The notes under the pieces are model-generated. The model was not told the origin of the DNA. It saw nothing but the letters and a program-made list of their open reading frames with translations, and made no database searches. A DNA stretch of 32,740 nucleotides from Purshia tridentata (lineage: Eukaryota; Streptophyta; Magnoliopsida; Rosales; Rosaceae), in assembly GCA_003254885.1 (NCBI GenBank), contig QANT01004341.1, positions 1 through 32,740 on the forward strand. Direction: 5' to 3'. Below are positions 9,980 to 20,167 of the stretch, piece by piece. Both the position numbers and the translations under genes were made by a program. The stretch's first letter is position 1; each line of letters opens with the position of its first letter.

Positions 9980-10746
9980 ATGACAGCGGGAAGTAGTAGT
10001 GTTTCATCTTCTAAGGTGGAGCAATTGATGGAAGAAGAAACTTTACTCTATGGCAAAAGAGAGTGAAGGATGTTCTAGTCTCACAAGGGCTGGCACGCGC
10101 CTTGTATGGAAAGGAAAAAGGAAAGCCAGCAAAGATGGCAGATGATGATTGGGAAGACTTGGAGAGTAGGTGTGTGAGCACAATTCGACTTTATATTGTT
10201 GATAATATTATCAATAATATAGATGAAGATTCTGCCTCGGAATTGTGGAAGAAATTGGAGAAGCTTTATTTAGCTCAGAAGACTATGGCCACAAAGTTGA
10301 ATCTGAAGCGAGACTTATATAAGCTGAAGATGGAGGCGGGTACAAATCTGATGGATCATATGAATGTGTTCAAAGGATTGCAACTTGAAGTAGTTGGTGT
10401 AAAGATTGGGGAAGAAGATTGGGCCCTCTTACTTCTTACCTCACTTCTTGATACATATGACAACATAGTGGATATATTCTTGTATGGTAAAGATACATTG
10501 AATATTGAGGAGGTCGAGTCAACTCTGTTGTCTAGTGAAAGGAAGAAGAAAGTTGAGGATAAAGACTCCTTGTTTGTTGCTCATGGTCAAAGAGGAAGGC
10601 AACTAGCCAAGGGTTCTAGTGATAGCAGGGCTAGATCAAAGGGCAGTGGTAAGAGTCGACAGTGCTACAAGTGTAAAGAGTAGGGACACATAAAGAAAGA
10701 TTGTCCGACTTGGAATAAAAATGACGATGATCGTTTTACAGCGTAG
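9980..10746 (+). pseudogene. Copia gag, frameshifted, stop in zinc knuckle
   Basis: The ATG at 9980 (MTAGSSSVSSSK) is a usual copia gag start. Around 10025 one base appears to be missing, after which the frame that continues to 10683 encodes a UBN2-type gag (LARALYGKEKGKPAK, DDDWEDLESRCVSTIRLYI, ASELWKKLEKLYLAQK). The protein would package RNA into virus-like particles. The CCHC zinc knuckle CYKCKE-GHIKKDC is cut by a TAG at 10681-10683 in place of one residue between the second Cys and the Gly-His. Reading beyond the stop, the frame closes at 10746. The methionine-like position at 10063 is a GTG and is not the start. Confidence 0.82.
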
Positions 10747-11105
10747 TGAGTTATGATTTTTCTAGAGAACTTCTCACAATCTCTAGAGGTAACACTTCTT
10801 CTCAAGATGAATGGATATTGGATTCGGGTTCTACTCACCATATATGTTCTAGTAAGGAATATTTTGAAGAGTTTCAAGAATCAAAGGGAGGATCTTTCTC
10901 TTTGCCTGACGAGTCCAAGGTTGACGTCATGGGGATTAGAACGGTGAAGATCAAGATATTCAATGGGGTGGAGCATACTTTGGGTGGAGTTGCTTATGTC
11001 CCAAAGCTACAACGAAATCTCATATCCTTGAGTAGGTTGGATTTCAAGGGCTATTGGATTTTGATAGCAGGTAGAGTCTTAAAAATTACTCGTGGAAACA
11101 GATGA
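10746..11105 (+). pseudogene. Copia aspartic protease remnant
   Basis: In a different frame from gag, this stretch encodes SSQDEWILDSGSTHHICSSK, with the D-S-G catalytic triplet of retroviral-type aspartic proteases. It is followed by the usual copia segment (GVAYVPKLQRNLISLSRLD). The frame stops at 11103-11105 just where the GAG-pre-integrase domain would begin. Nothing of integrase or reverse transcriptase from this lineage follows. The gag-to-protease frame change is probably decay. Confidence 0.8.
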
Positions 11106-11226
11106 AGACTAAGAGGTTTCATCATGCAACATGACGATCCTTGGGGTAGGCAGAAGTTGATCCGATAGATCGACTAGCAGTTTCAGCCCATAAAGAGCTT
11201 TCTTCAGTCGACATACTTTTCCTTCT

Positions 11227-11355
11227 GTGGCGGATTTCATTAAGACCGTTTTTCATAAAGGAAGTCTCCCTCCTGATATTAATCATACATTTATTAGTCT
11301 GATACCTAAACAAGATAATCCTACTTCTTTGACTCAGTTTAGACCCATTTCAGTA
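11227..11355 (+). pseudogene. LINE (non-LTR) reverse transcriptase fragment inside the copia element
   Basis: About 43 codons read KGSLPPDINHTFISLIPKQ then FRPISV, matching the N-terminal reverse-transcriptase motif of plant LINE elements (LPxxxNxTxIxLIPK...FRPIS). The match ends at a T-rich run at about 11360. It replaces the copia pol region. No target duplication for it was identified, so capture during reverse transcription, rather than a separate insertion, is possible. Confidence 0.7.
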
Positions 11356-11768
11356 ATGTTTTTTTTTTTAATTGAGGGAAGCATTGATCGGCCAAAGTTC
11401 GCCTTTCCACTGACTGTGGTCTATATCATTTGATAAGAACTCAAACCTCGATAGTTGATTGGAAACGAAATGCACGAGAAGTCAAGCGCTTGAGGAATGT
11501 CTTGTTTACAGGTACAGCAGAGACAGATGTGACATATTTCCAAGGTTCAAACGGTGGTGAGAAAGGAAATTGTGCTAGTGAAGGGGGCGAATCGAGGTCC
11601 CTCTTTGGTGCTAACTGGTAATTGGTTACACAAAGTAACTACCCATAGGTATTGGTCGTGCGAATCAAGGAAAGTCCAAAGTTGCTTGATTTAGGTTATG
11701 TGTAGTTGGTATAAGGCAAGGCCAATGGTATTTTTTTGATGCAAGGTAATTTGCATGATATGATCGTT
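11356..11768 (+). other. Copia internal remnant before the 3' LTR, non-coding
   Basis: No long frame. The final part has the usual look of the untranslated region that leads into a copia polypurine tract. No envelope or accessory gene was seen. Confidence 0.5.
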
Positions 11769-11779
11769 AAGGTGGAGAT
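11769..11779 (+). other. Copia polypurine tract
   Basis: AAGGTGGAGAT directly abuts the 3' LTR start TGTTG, the standard copia arrangement for plus-strand priming. Confidence 0.85.
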
Positions 11780-12529
11780 TGTTGTGTTTTGGCTCTCATT
11801 TGGAGGTATTTCAAGGCCATGGAAACGTCTTTAGCGGTTTGGTTGAAGTTAGGAAGGTTGTAGGAGGTTCGTGCTCAAGTGGAGTGACCAAAAGATGAAG
11901 AATTTTGAAAAAAAGCCCTAGAGGACTGGTCCTATGCTCATGAGATCGATCTTACAGAGGCTTGGCATGTTTTTTGGGGTTCCAAGCTACTGGAGGATCG
12001 GTCCTACACATGGTCCTCCGCGTTTTTTCCTAGTTTTAGGTGGTTTTAGGCTTCCTACTTCAATTGGATTTGTTTTCTAAAGGCTTATTGTGTATAAATA
12101 GAACTTTTAAGCTCTAGAAATTAGAGAGAGAACGAGATAGACTCTAAATTTAGAGAGCTAGTCTTGAGAGTTCTTGGGAGGCACACAATCTAGGTGGTGA
12201 GATCAAGATTAGGTAATTAATCTTGGGTGAGAGAACTAGGGTTCTTGGTAAACACATTGAGAGAGGGTGTACAAGGGATTTGGGAATTGGGTTATGTGAT
12301 TTAGTCTAATTGTAATTTTATACTTGTTTATTCTTATAGTGAAGAACAGAGATCGCTCCCGGGGACGTAGTCAAGATTTTGCCGAACCTCGTAAAATCTC
12401 GGTGTGATTGTGTGTGCTTGTTTATCTGTTTATCTTCTTCTTAATTTTGATTATTATTTTTTTCATCAAATTTATTACTTGTTGTATGATAGTAGAAGTT
12501 TAGATTTAATTTCAAACGATTATTCAATA
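11780..12529 (+). repeat. Copia 3' LTR
   Basis: Aligns with the 5' LTR along its length, with many point differences and one lost AGGACCGGTCCT unit. A TATA box lies at 12093-12100. The end is CAATA rather than CAACA. Confidence 0.9.
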
Positions 12530-12534
12530 GGAGC
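12530..12534. repeat. Target-site duplication, right (GGAGC)
   Basis: Exact match to 9149-9153. Confidence 0.85.
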
Positions 12535-12806
12535 ATATGTGGAGCAATTGTTTGCAATTGTTTCGGTACAGTACTTCAGTGTTTTGTCAATTTTCAATAA
12601 AATGTCATGTCAGTTTGTGGTCATAAATGTAATGTCAGTCAATTAGAATACAGGTCATATCAGACACATATGTCATGTCAGTTTGTGCTAGTTGGATACT
12701 GAGAATCAACACATTGAATGGTGAAAAAGTTTGGTGGAAATATGTGAACTTTTCTTTTTTGGGCCAAGAAGGAAAATATGTGAACTTTATGCATGCTACT
12801 GAATAA
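12535..12806. other. Host sequence after the copia insertion; possible old F-box 3' region
   Basis: Resumes the interrupted tandem repeat. A possible poly(A) signal AATAAA lies at 12596-12601. The phrase ATGTCATGTCAGTTTGTG occurs twice (12602-12619 and 12670-12687). No gene. If the F-box relic was transcribed before the insertion, this could have been its 3' end. Confidence 0.4.
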
Positions 12807-12927
12807 TGATAGCATTTGAATAGTATTCAATGCAAATGAATACTATTTGAGATATGAAAAGGGTCACTGATAGCATTTGAATAGTATTCATTGCAATGAA
12901 TACTATTTGAGATATGAAAAGGGTTAC
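12807..12927. repeat. 61-bp tandem duplication with a palindromic core
   Basis: Units at 12807-12867 and 12868-12927 both begin TGATAGCATTTGAATAG. The second contains a perfect 28-bp palindrome at 12880-12907 (AATAGTATTCATTG and its reverse complement). The first has the same palindrome with small disruptions. It ends 25 bp before LTR-A. Confidence 0.9.
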
Positions 12928-12952
12928 TGGGATGACCAATTGAGCAGCCACT

Positions 12953-13557
12953 TATCACAACCCAGCAATTTTGGTGCAAAATCCATGAAAAATGAGGTTT
13001 TTCTACATAAGCCAAGCCCAAGTTCTAGAAAGTCCCACAAAGTTCAAGAATTAAGGGTAAGGCCAATTTCTAGAGAACTCTTCAAAGTTCTAGCATATAG
13101 AAGTCTCTAGAACCATTCTAGAGAAGTATAAATAAATATCTAAGAAAGGTGTAGAACCTCTTAGAACATGGAATACTCTAGAAGTATTCTAGAAGCTTGT
13201 AAGTAGATAAAAGAAAAGTGTAGAATATGGAAGTTTCTAGAACCACCCTTAGATGGGTGACACTTGTATAGCTTCTAACCATTGGATTAACCTCCTCAAA
13301 GCCTATAAATAGGAGGAGGCACCTCATTTGTAACAATCCAAGCTAATCTAAGCAAGTCTAAGCAATTCAAGCTATCAATACAAGGTCTCTACTTTGATTT
13401 CTCCAAGTGTTCTCTTCTTGTCTTTCTCTCTCAAGGCGTTGTGTCTTTGGGGTTCGAGAAACTCTCAAGCACATTGGAGGCTGACTTAGGTGGCAAAAAG
13501 GGAGTCGTCTAAGTGCCATCACGGTCATCTAGCAAGGGTAAGTCTAGGTGCGTGACA
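12953..13557 (+). repeat. Chromovirus LTR-A (605 bp, long subtype)
   Basis: Begins TATCACAACCCAGC where the other copies begin TGTCACAACC, so its terminal TG is mutated. Ends GCGTGACA. Shares with LTR-D a 69-bp segment, bounded by GTGTAGAA repeats at 13149 and 13218, that LTR-B and LTR-C lack. Confidence 0.92.
13230..13311 (+). promoter_or_regulatory. LTR-A promoter: perfect heat-shock element and TATA box
   Basis: GAAGTTTCTAGAA at 13230-13242 matches the three-unit heat-shock factor site GAAnnTTCnnGAA exactly. TATAAATA follows at 13304-13311. Further TTCTAGAA words lie at 13023-13030 and 13187-13194. Site match is seen; heat response is inference. Confidence 0.65.
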
Positions 13558-13560
13558 AAG

Positions 13561-13572
13561 TGGTATCAGAGC
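13561..13572 (+). other. Primer-binding site of element 1 (tRNA-iMet)
   Basis: TGGTATCAGAGC, three bases after LTR-A, is complementary to the initiator methionine tRNA 3' end. Confidence 0.92.
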
Positions 13573-13611
13573 CAAAGTTACGAAGGGGTTCGTGACTAAG
13601 GAGAGAGAATA

Positions 13612-16600
13612 ATGTCAGAAGTGGAGAACGTTGCTGCTGAGATCGCTCCCAAGGTTGGGAAGAAGCGTGAGAAGTCAAGGGACATCATGTCTAGCTACGA
13701 GGCAAGGCTTGCCAAGATTGAGCTCACCGTGGCGGACTTTCGCAATGCTCTTGAGGAGATGCGAGAGGAAGTCACAGAAGAGATCACCAAGGATGTCAAG
13801 GGTGACTTGCTAGCTACTATGAATGAGCTAGCACAACAACATGAGCAAGCTCGGGTGGAGCATGAGACTCATGTTAAGGAAGTCGTGGAGACCCTCCAAG
13901 CTCAAGTCGAGGAAATGCGAGGCGATTGGGCTTTATGGAAGAGGGCCATGGCGAATGATGGGGCGCCTAACCATGGATCTCAGAAGGTCAAAACTCCTGA
14001 ACCTAAGACCTACAATGGGTCTAGGAGTGCTAGGGAGTTGGACAACTTTCTCTTCAATGTGGAGTAGTGCTTCGAGGCAGTCTCTATCACGGATGAGAGG
14101 GCAAAAATTAGAATGGCAACCATGTACCTCACCGACACGGCTACGCTATGGTGGAGGCGTTGACATGCCGACATCGAAAGAGGTACGTGCACTATCGATA
14201 CTTGGGATCAATTCAAGAATGAATTAAAGAAACAGTTCTATCCCGAGAATGCTGAGCATCTAGCTAAGAAGAATCTTAAGCGGCTAAAGCACACGGGAAG
14301 TCTACGCGACTATGTCAAAGAATTCTCATCCCTCATGTTGGAAATCCCCGATATGGCGGACAAGGAGTTGTTGTTCAACTTCATGGATGGACTACAACCG
14401 TGGGCGGAACAAGAGTTGCGTCGACGAGGTGTACAAGACTTAGCTAGCGCGATGGCCGCAGCAGAGCAACTTGTTGAATTCAAGAAGAGCGATTCTTCTA
14501 AGTCCAAGCCCTCATCCTCCAAGAGTAGTTACCCCAAAGGTGGGGGAGACAAGGCCTCGAGCCACAAGGAAGGTACGTCCAAACCACCTTCTCATAAGAA
14601 AACTTTTAAGAGTTTCGAGAAAGGGGACAAGGGTGGTAAGGACCACAAACCCCGTTCTGGATGTTTCCTTTGCGATGGGGATCATTGGGCTAGGGATTGC
14701 CCAAGGAGGAAAGCTTTGAGCGCACTCGCGACAAAGCTTGACGAGGAATGCCTTAGTGGGGATAACTCTAAGGTAGGATCCCTACAACTTCTTAATGCTG
14801 CTAAGGGGCATAGGGAATTACCCAAGCAGCAAAACAAAGGTCTCATGTACTTGGACGTGATCATCAACAACAAGTTCACCCAAGCCATGGTAGACACCGG
14901 AGCCACGCACAACTTCATTTCCCTAAATGAAGCCAAGAAATTGGGACTTGAAGTGACCCAAGGAGGCGGGTGGCTGAAGGCCGTCAACTCAGAGGCCAAG
15001 GCCGTGCATGGCATTGCTCGTGGGGTAGACGTTCGCATTGGCGAATGGAGGGGTACCCTCGACTTATCTGTGGTACCAATGGATGACTTCAAAGTTGTCT
15101 TCGACATGGAGTTCTCGCGGAAGGGAAATGCTACTATCCTTCCCGCTTTGGATGCAATATGCCTGAATGGAGGAAGTCTTCCATGCCTAGTCCCTGCCAA
15201 AGCCGAGGCAAGGTCATCCAAAATATTGTCGGCCATGCAACTCTCTAAGGGATTAAAGAGGCATGAACCGACTTACTTAGCATCGCTGGTAGAAGAAGAC
15301 GCTAATGATAAGGGCCAGCTGCCAAAGGAAGTTTCTAGAGTCCTCAAGGAGTTCGAGGACGTGATGCCGCCAGAACTACCGAGAAGTTTGCCGCCTAGGA
15401 GGGAGGTGGACCACAAGATTGAGCTAGAACCGGGAGCCAAGCCGCCATCAATGTCTCCATACAGGATGGCACCACCAGAGTTGGAGGAACTAAGGAAACA
15501 ACTCAAAGATCTGTTGGAAGCGGGATTCATACAACCATCGAAAGCCCCTTATGGTGCTCCAGTATTGTTCTAGAAGAAGGCAGATGGGTCTCTTCGCCTA
15601 TGCATTGACTATCGAGCTCTAAACAAGGTAACCATCAAGAACAAGTATACTATTCCTCTGATAGCGGATCTCTTCGACCAATTGGGTGGAGCGAGGTATT
15701 TCTCTAAACTTGATTTAAGGTCGGGATACTACCAAGTCCGCATAGCCGAAGGAGACGAGGCCAAGACTACATGTGTGACCAGGTATGGTGCTTTTGAGTT
15801 CCTAGTAATGCCATTTGGTCTCACGAATGCACCAGCCACGTTTTGCACCTTGATGAACAAGTTATTCTACCCGTACTTGGACAAGTTCGTGGTAGTATAC
15901 TTGGATGATATAGTGGTTTATAGCAAAACGTTGGAGGAGCACATCGAGCATCTAAGGAAAGTGTTCCAAGTATTGAGGGAAAACCAGTTGTATGTGAAGC
16001 TGGAGAAGTGTTCTTTCGCCTTACAAGAGGTGAACTTCTTGGGACACAAGATCAGCCAAGGGGTTATCAAGATGGACGAGAAGAAAGTCCAAGCCATCCG
16101 AGACTGGGAGGCGCCAACCAAGGTAACAGAGTTACGGTCATTCCTTGGGTTGGTAAATTACTATAGGCGGTTCATCAAGGGATACTCAGGGCGAGCATCA
16201 CCACTTACAGATCTTCTAAAGAAGAAGTCTACTTGGGAGTGGACTGAGAAGTGCCAGCAGGCTTTCAAAGATCTAAAGGAGGCAGTGACAAAGGGTCCTG
16301 TACTTAGTTTGCCAGATTATAGCAAGCCATTTGAGGTACACACTGATGCATCTGACTTCGCTATAGGAGGAGTTCTCGTGCAAGATGGACACCCTATAGC
16401 CTACGAAAGTCGAAAGCTAAATGACACAGAGAGGCGATACACAGTGCAAGAAAAGGAGATGATAGCCATCATTCATTGCCTAAGGATGTGGAGGCACTAC
16501 TTGCTGGGGTCTAGATTCGTGGTGAAGACAGACAACGTAGCTACTTTCAGACCCAGAAGAAGCTGAGTCCTAAGCAAGCACGGTGGCAAGATTTCCTGGC

Positions 16601-18081
16601 GGAGTTCGACATGGTCCTTGAATACAAGCCAGGAAGAACCAACCATGTGGCAGATGCACTGAGTCGCAAGGCCGAGCTAGCTTCCATGAAGCTTGAAATG
16701 CTCAACTCTCTGAGTCAACTTCAGAGTACACTCCTTGGTAGGATCAAGGAGGGGCTAAGTCATGACCATATCGCAAAGCAGCTCATGGATATGGTCAAGG
16801 AAGGGAAAACTCGGCGCTTCTGGCTTAAGGATGGGTTGCTCTATGCCCAAGGAAATCGATTGTACGTGCCTAAATGGAGCAACTTAAGGAGGGAGCTTAT
16901 CAAGGAGTGCCACGACACCAAGTGGGTAGGACATCCAGGTCAGCGTCGAACACTTGCATTAGTAGGTGATACCTACTATTGGCCTCAGATAAAGGATGAT
17001 GTAGAGGCCTACGTGAAGACTTGTCTTGTATGTCAACAAGACAAGGTTGAACAAAGAAGCCCTGGAGGATTGTTGGAGCCGCTCCCTATTCCAGAGAGAC
17101 CATGGGAAAGTGTCTCAATGGACTTTATCTGCGCCTTGCCTAAGTCGGAAGGATTGGGTTCGATCATGGTGGTGGTCGATAGGTTCTCTAAGTATGGAAC
17201 CTTCATAGCAGCACCCACCGACTGTACGGCGGAAGAGGCAGCAAGATTGTTCATGAAGAACGTGGTTAAGTACTGGGGAGTGCCAACGAGCATCATTAGT
17301 GACCGAGACCCTCGATTCACGGGGCGATTTTGGACGGAGTTATTCAAACTCCTGGGGTCCGAACTACACTTCTCCACTAGCTTTCACCCACAAACTGATG
17401 GTCAAACCGAGCGGGTGAATGCTCTGTTAGAGTTATACTTGAGGCATTTCGTAAGTGCCAACCAGAAGAATTGGGTCAAGCTGCTGGATGTGGCCCAGTT
17501 CTCATATAACTTGCAGAAGAGTGAGTCCACCAACCATAGTCCCTTTGAGTTGGCTACGGGACGCCAACCAAATACACCACATACGCTTGTTGGTGGCTAC
17601 ACAGGGAGAAGCCCGGGGGCTTATCATCTCGCCAAGGGGTGGCACGAGGAAGCGGAATTGGCAAGATCGTACCTCACCAAGGCCGCCCGACGCATGAAGA
17701 AATGGGCGGATAAAAAGAGGCGACGAGTGGAGTACCAGGTAGGAGACTTAGTCCTTGTAAAACTTCTACCTCAACAATTCAAAGTCTTTCGGAAAGTGCA
17801 CAAGGGACTGGTGAGGAAGTACGAGGGGCCATTCCCAATTATAAAGAAAGTAGGAAAAGTGTCCTACAAAGTCCAGCTACCACCTCGACTCAAGATCCAT
17901 CCAGTCTTCCACGTGAGTTATCTGAAGCCATATAATGAAGACATGGAAGATCCAAGTCGAAGTGTTTCGGATCGAGCGCCTACCGCAGTAGTCACTTCCT
18001 TTGACAAGGATGTCGACTACATCATGGCCGATAGAGTTATCAGGAGGCGCGGAGTCCAACCTTATACCGAGTATCTGGTAA
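13612..18081 (+). pseudogene. Chromovirus gag-pol 1, three stops and a frameshift, 3' end missing
   Basis: Starts at ATG 13612 (MSEVENVAAEIAPK). Domains in order: coiled N-terminal gag, Retrotrans_gag region, zinc knuckle [13 protein letters not shown], aspartic protease ([11 protein letters not shown]), reverse transcriptase with YLDD, RNase H (HTDASD), integrase zinc region and D-D-E core ([17 protein letters not shown]), GPF/Y module and the start of a chromodomain. Lesions: TAG at 14065, TGA at 14161 and TAG at 15571, just before reverse transcriptase. A 7-bp loss near 16545, between AGCTAC repeats, shifts the frame within RNase H. The coding sequence ends abruptly in the chromodomain (TEYLV) at an N (18082), where rRNA sequence starts. 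Products would form particles, copy RNA into DNA and integrate it; this copy cannot make an intact polyprotein. Confidence 0.9.
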
Positions 18082-18082
18082 N

Positions 18083-18220
18083 TAGTCGATCCTAAGAGAC
18101 GGGGGAAGCCCGTCTGATAGCGCGTCTCGCGCGAGCTTCGAAAGGGAATCGGGTTAAAATTCCTGAACCGGGACGTGGTGGTTGACGGCAACGTTAGGGA
18201 GTCCGGAGACGTCGGCGGGG
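18083..18220 (+). rRNA. 25S rRNA fragment, left part
   Basis: After the N at 18082 the sequence (TAGTCGATCCTAAGAGACGG and onward to GACGTCGGCGGGG) is recognisably sense-strand cytoplasmic large-subunit rRNA of plants, roughly two-thirds along the gene. A T in GTGGTGGTTGACGG, where I remember C, suggests decay. The piece stops exactly where LTR-B begins. It is a fragment, not a functional gene. No other rRNA was seen in the window. Confidence 0.88.
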
Positions 18221-18732
18221 TGTCACAACCCAGCAATTTTGGTGCAAAGCCCATGAAAGATGAGGTTTTTCTACATAGGCCCAGCCCAAGTTCTAGAGAG
18301 TTCCACCAAGTTCAAGAATTAAGGACAAGGCCAATTTCTAGAGAACTCTTCAAAGTTCTAGCATATGGAAGTCTCTAGAACCATTCTAGAGAAATGTAGA
18401 TAAATATCTAAGAAATAGAATATGGAAAATTCTAGAACCACCCTTAGATGGGTGACACTTGTGTAATTTCTAACCATTGGATTAACCTCCTCAAGCCTAT
18501 AAATAGGAGGAGGCACCTCATTTGTAACCATCAAGCAAATCTAAGCAATTCAAGCTATCAATATACTTAGCTTTCTCAAAGTGTTCTCTTCTTGTCTTTC
18601 TCTCTCAAGGCGTTGTGTCTTAGGGGTTCGAGGAAACTCTCAAGCACATTGGAGGCTGACTTAGGTGACAAAAGGGGAGTCGTCTAAGTGCCATCACGGT
18701 CATCTAGCAAGGGTAAGTCTAGGTGCGTGACA
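18221..18732 (+). repeat. Chromovirus LTR-B (512 bp), sitting as a solo LTR inside 25S rRNA
   Basis: Begins TGTCACAACC and ends GCGTGACA, both intact, but no primer site follows and no polypurine tract precedes. Instead the bases on both sides are contiguous 25S rRNA. The left flank ends in GGGG and the right flank starts with GGGGG, compatible with a 4-bp target duplication. It lacks the 69-bp segment of the long subtype, like LTR-C. Confidence 0.9.
18425..18505 (+). promoter_or_regulatory. LTR-B heat-shock element and TATA box
   Basis: GAAAATTCTAGAA at 18425-18437 is a perfect GAAnnTTCnnGAA site. TATAAATA lies at 18498-18505, with the same spacing as in the other LTRs. Confidence 0.65.
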
Positions 18733-18820
18733 GGGGGCCTCGGGAAGAGTTATCTTTTCTGTTTAACAGCCTGCCCACCCTGGAAACGGTTTAGCCGGAG
18801 GTAGGGTCCAGCGGCTGGAA
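18733..18820 (+). rRNA. 25S rRNA fragment, right part
   Basis: Continues the large-subunit rRNA interrupted at 18220: GGCCTCGGGAAGAGTTATC through AACAGCCTGCCCACCCTGG to GGGTCCAGCGGCTGGA. GGTTTAGCCGG stands where I remember GGCTCAGCCGG, suggesting C-to-T decay. Ends at the N at 18821, after which gag-pol 2 leader sequence begins. Confidence 0.88.
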
Positions 18821-19007
18821 NCTAAGGAGAGAGAATAATGTCGGAAGTGGAGAACGTTGTGGCTGAGATTGCTCCCAAGGTTGGGAAGAAGCGTGAGAAG
18901 TCAAGGGACATCATGTCTAGCTACGAGGCAAGGCTTGCCAAGATTGAGCTCGCTGTGGCGGACTTTCGCAATGCTCTTGAGGAGATGCGAGAGGAAGTCA
19001 CAGAGGA

Positions 19008-19099
19008 GATCACCACGGATGTCAAGGGTGACTTGCTAGCTACTATGAATGATGATCACCAAGGATGTCAAGGGTGACTTGCTAGCTATTATGAATGAG
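19008..19099. repeat. 46-bp tandem duplication in gag 2
   Basis: Two adjacent units starting GATCACCA (19008 and 19054) differ at a few bases. The length is not divisible by three and shifts the gag frame. Confidence 0.9.
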
Positions 19100-19687
19100 C
19101 TAGCACAACAACATGAGCAAGCTCGGGTGGAGCATGAGACTCATGTTAAGGAAGTCGTGGAGACCCTCCAAGCTCAAGTCGAGGAAATGCGAGGCGATTG
19201 GGCTTTATGGAAGAGGGCCATGGCGAATGATGGGGCGCCTAACCATGGATCTCAGAAGGTCAAAACTCCTGAACCTAAGACCTACAATGGGTCTAGGAGT
19301 GCTAGGGAGTTGGACAACTTTCTGTTCAATGTGGAGCAGTACTTCGAGGCAGTCTCTATCACGGATGAGAGGGCAAAAATTAGAGTGGCGACCATGTACC
19401 TCACCGACACGGCTATGCTATGGTGGAGGCGTCGACATGCCGACATCGAAAGAGGTACGTGCACTATCGATACTTGGGATCAATTCAAGAATGAATTAAA
19501 GAAGCAGTTCTATCCCGAGAATGCTGAGCATCTAGCTAGGAAGAATCTTAAGCGGCTAAAGCACACGGGAAGTCTACGCGACTATGTCAAAGAATTCTCA
19601 TCCCTCATGTTGGAAATCCCCGATATGGCGGACAAGGAGTTGTTGTTCAACTTCATGGATGGACTACAACCGTGGGCGGAACAAGAG

Positions 19688-20167
19688 TTGCGTCGACGAG
19701 GTGTGCAAGACTTAGCTAGCGCGATGGCCGCAGCAGAGCAACTTGTCGAATTCAAAAAGAGCGATTCTTCCAAGTCCAAGCCCTCATCCTCCAAGAGTAG
19801 TTACCCCAAAGGTGGGGGAGACAAGGCCTCGAGCCACAAGGAAGGTACGTCTAAACCACCTTCTTATAAGAAAACTTTTAAGAGTTTTGATAAAGGGGAC
19901 AAGGGTGGTAAGGACCACAAACCCCGATTGCATCGACGAGGTGTGCAAGACTTAGCTAGCGCAATGGCTGCGGCAGAGCAACTTGTCGAATTCAAGAAGA
20001 GCGATTCTTCCAAGTCCAAGCCCTCATCCTCCAAGAGTAGTTACCCCAAAGGTGGGGGAGACAAGGCCTCGAGCCACAAGGAAGGTACGTCCAAACCACC
20101 TTCTCATAAGAAAACTTTTAAGAGTTTCGAGAAAGGGGACAAGGGTGGTAAGGACCACAAACCCCGT
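19688..20167. repeat. 240-bp in-frame tandem duplication in gag 2
   Basis: Units 19688-19927 and 19928-20167 each encode the 80-residue segment from [17 protein letters not shown] to GGKDHKPR. The first starts TTGCGTCG, as in element 1; the second starts TTGCATCG, as in element 3. This hints at recombination between copies. Confidence 0.92.

Larger units (their letters stand above)
9154..12529 (+). mobile_element. Ty1/copia LTR retrotransposon, short and defective, complete ends
   Basis: A 3,376-bp element with two LTRs (765 and 750 bp), a tRNA-iMet primer site, a polypurine tract and a 5-bp GGAGC target duplication. Only gag and the protease start remain. Integrase, reverse transcriptase and RNase H of the copia element are absent. 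An unrelated LINE reverse-transcriptase fragment lies in the missing portion. Movement would have needed proteins from an intact relative. The last two bases of the 3' LTR read TA instead of CA. Confidence 0.88.

Noticed and set aside
9789..9983. Open frame at the end of the copia 5' LTR, and its counterpart at 12404-12646
   Set aside because: It lies in U5 and runs over the LTR end and primer site, with no protein resemblance.
13561..13572. tRNA-like sequence TGGTATCAGAGC, repeated at 9921 and 24200
   Set aside because: These are primer-binding sites complementary to a tRNA end, not tRNA genes. No cloverleaf surrounds them.
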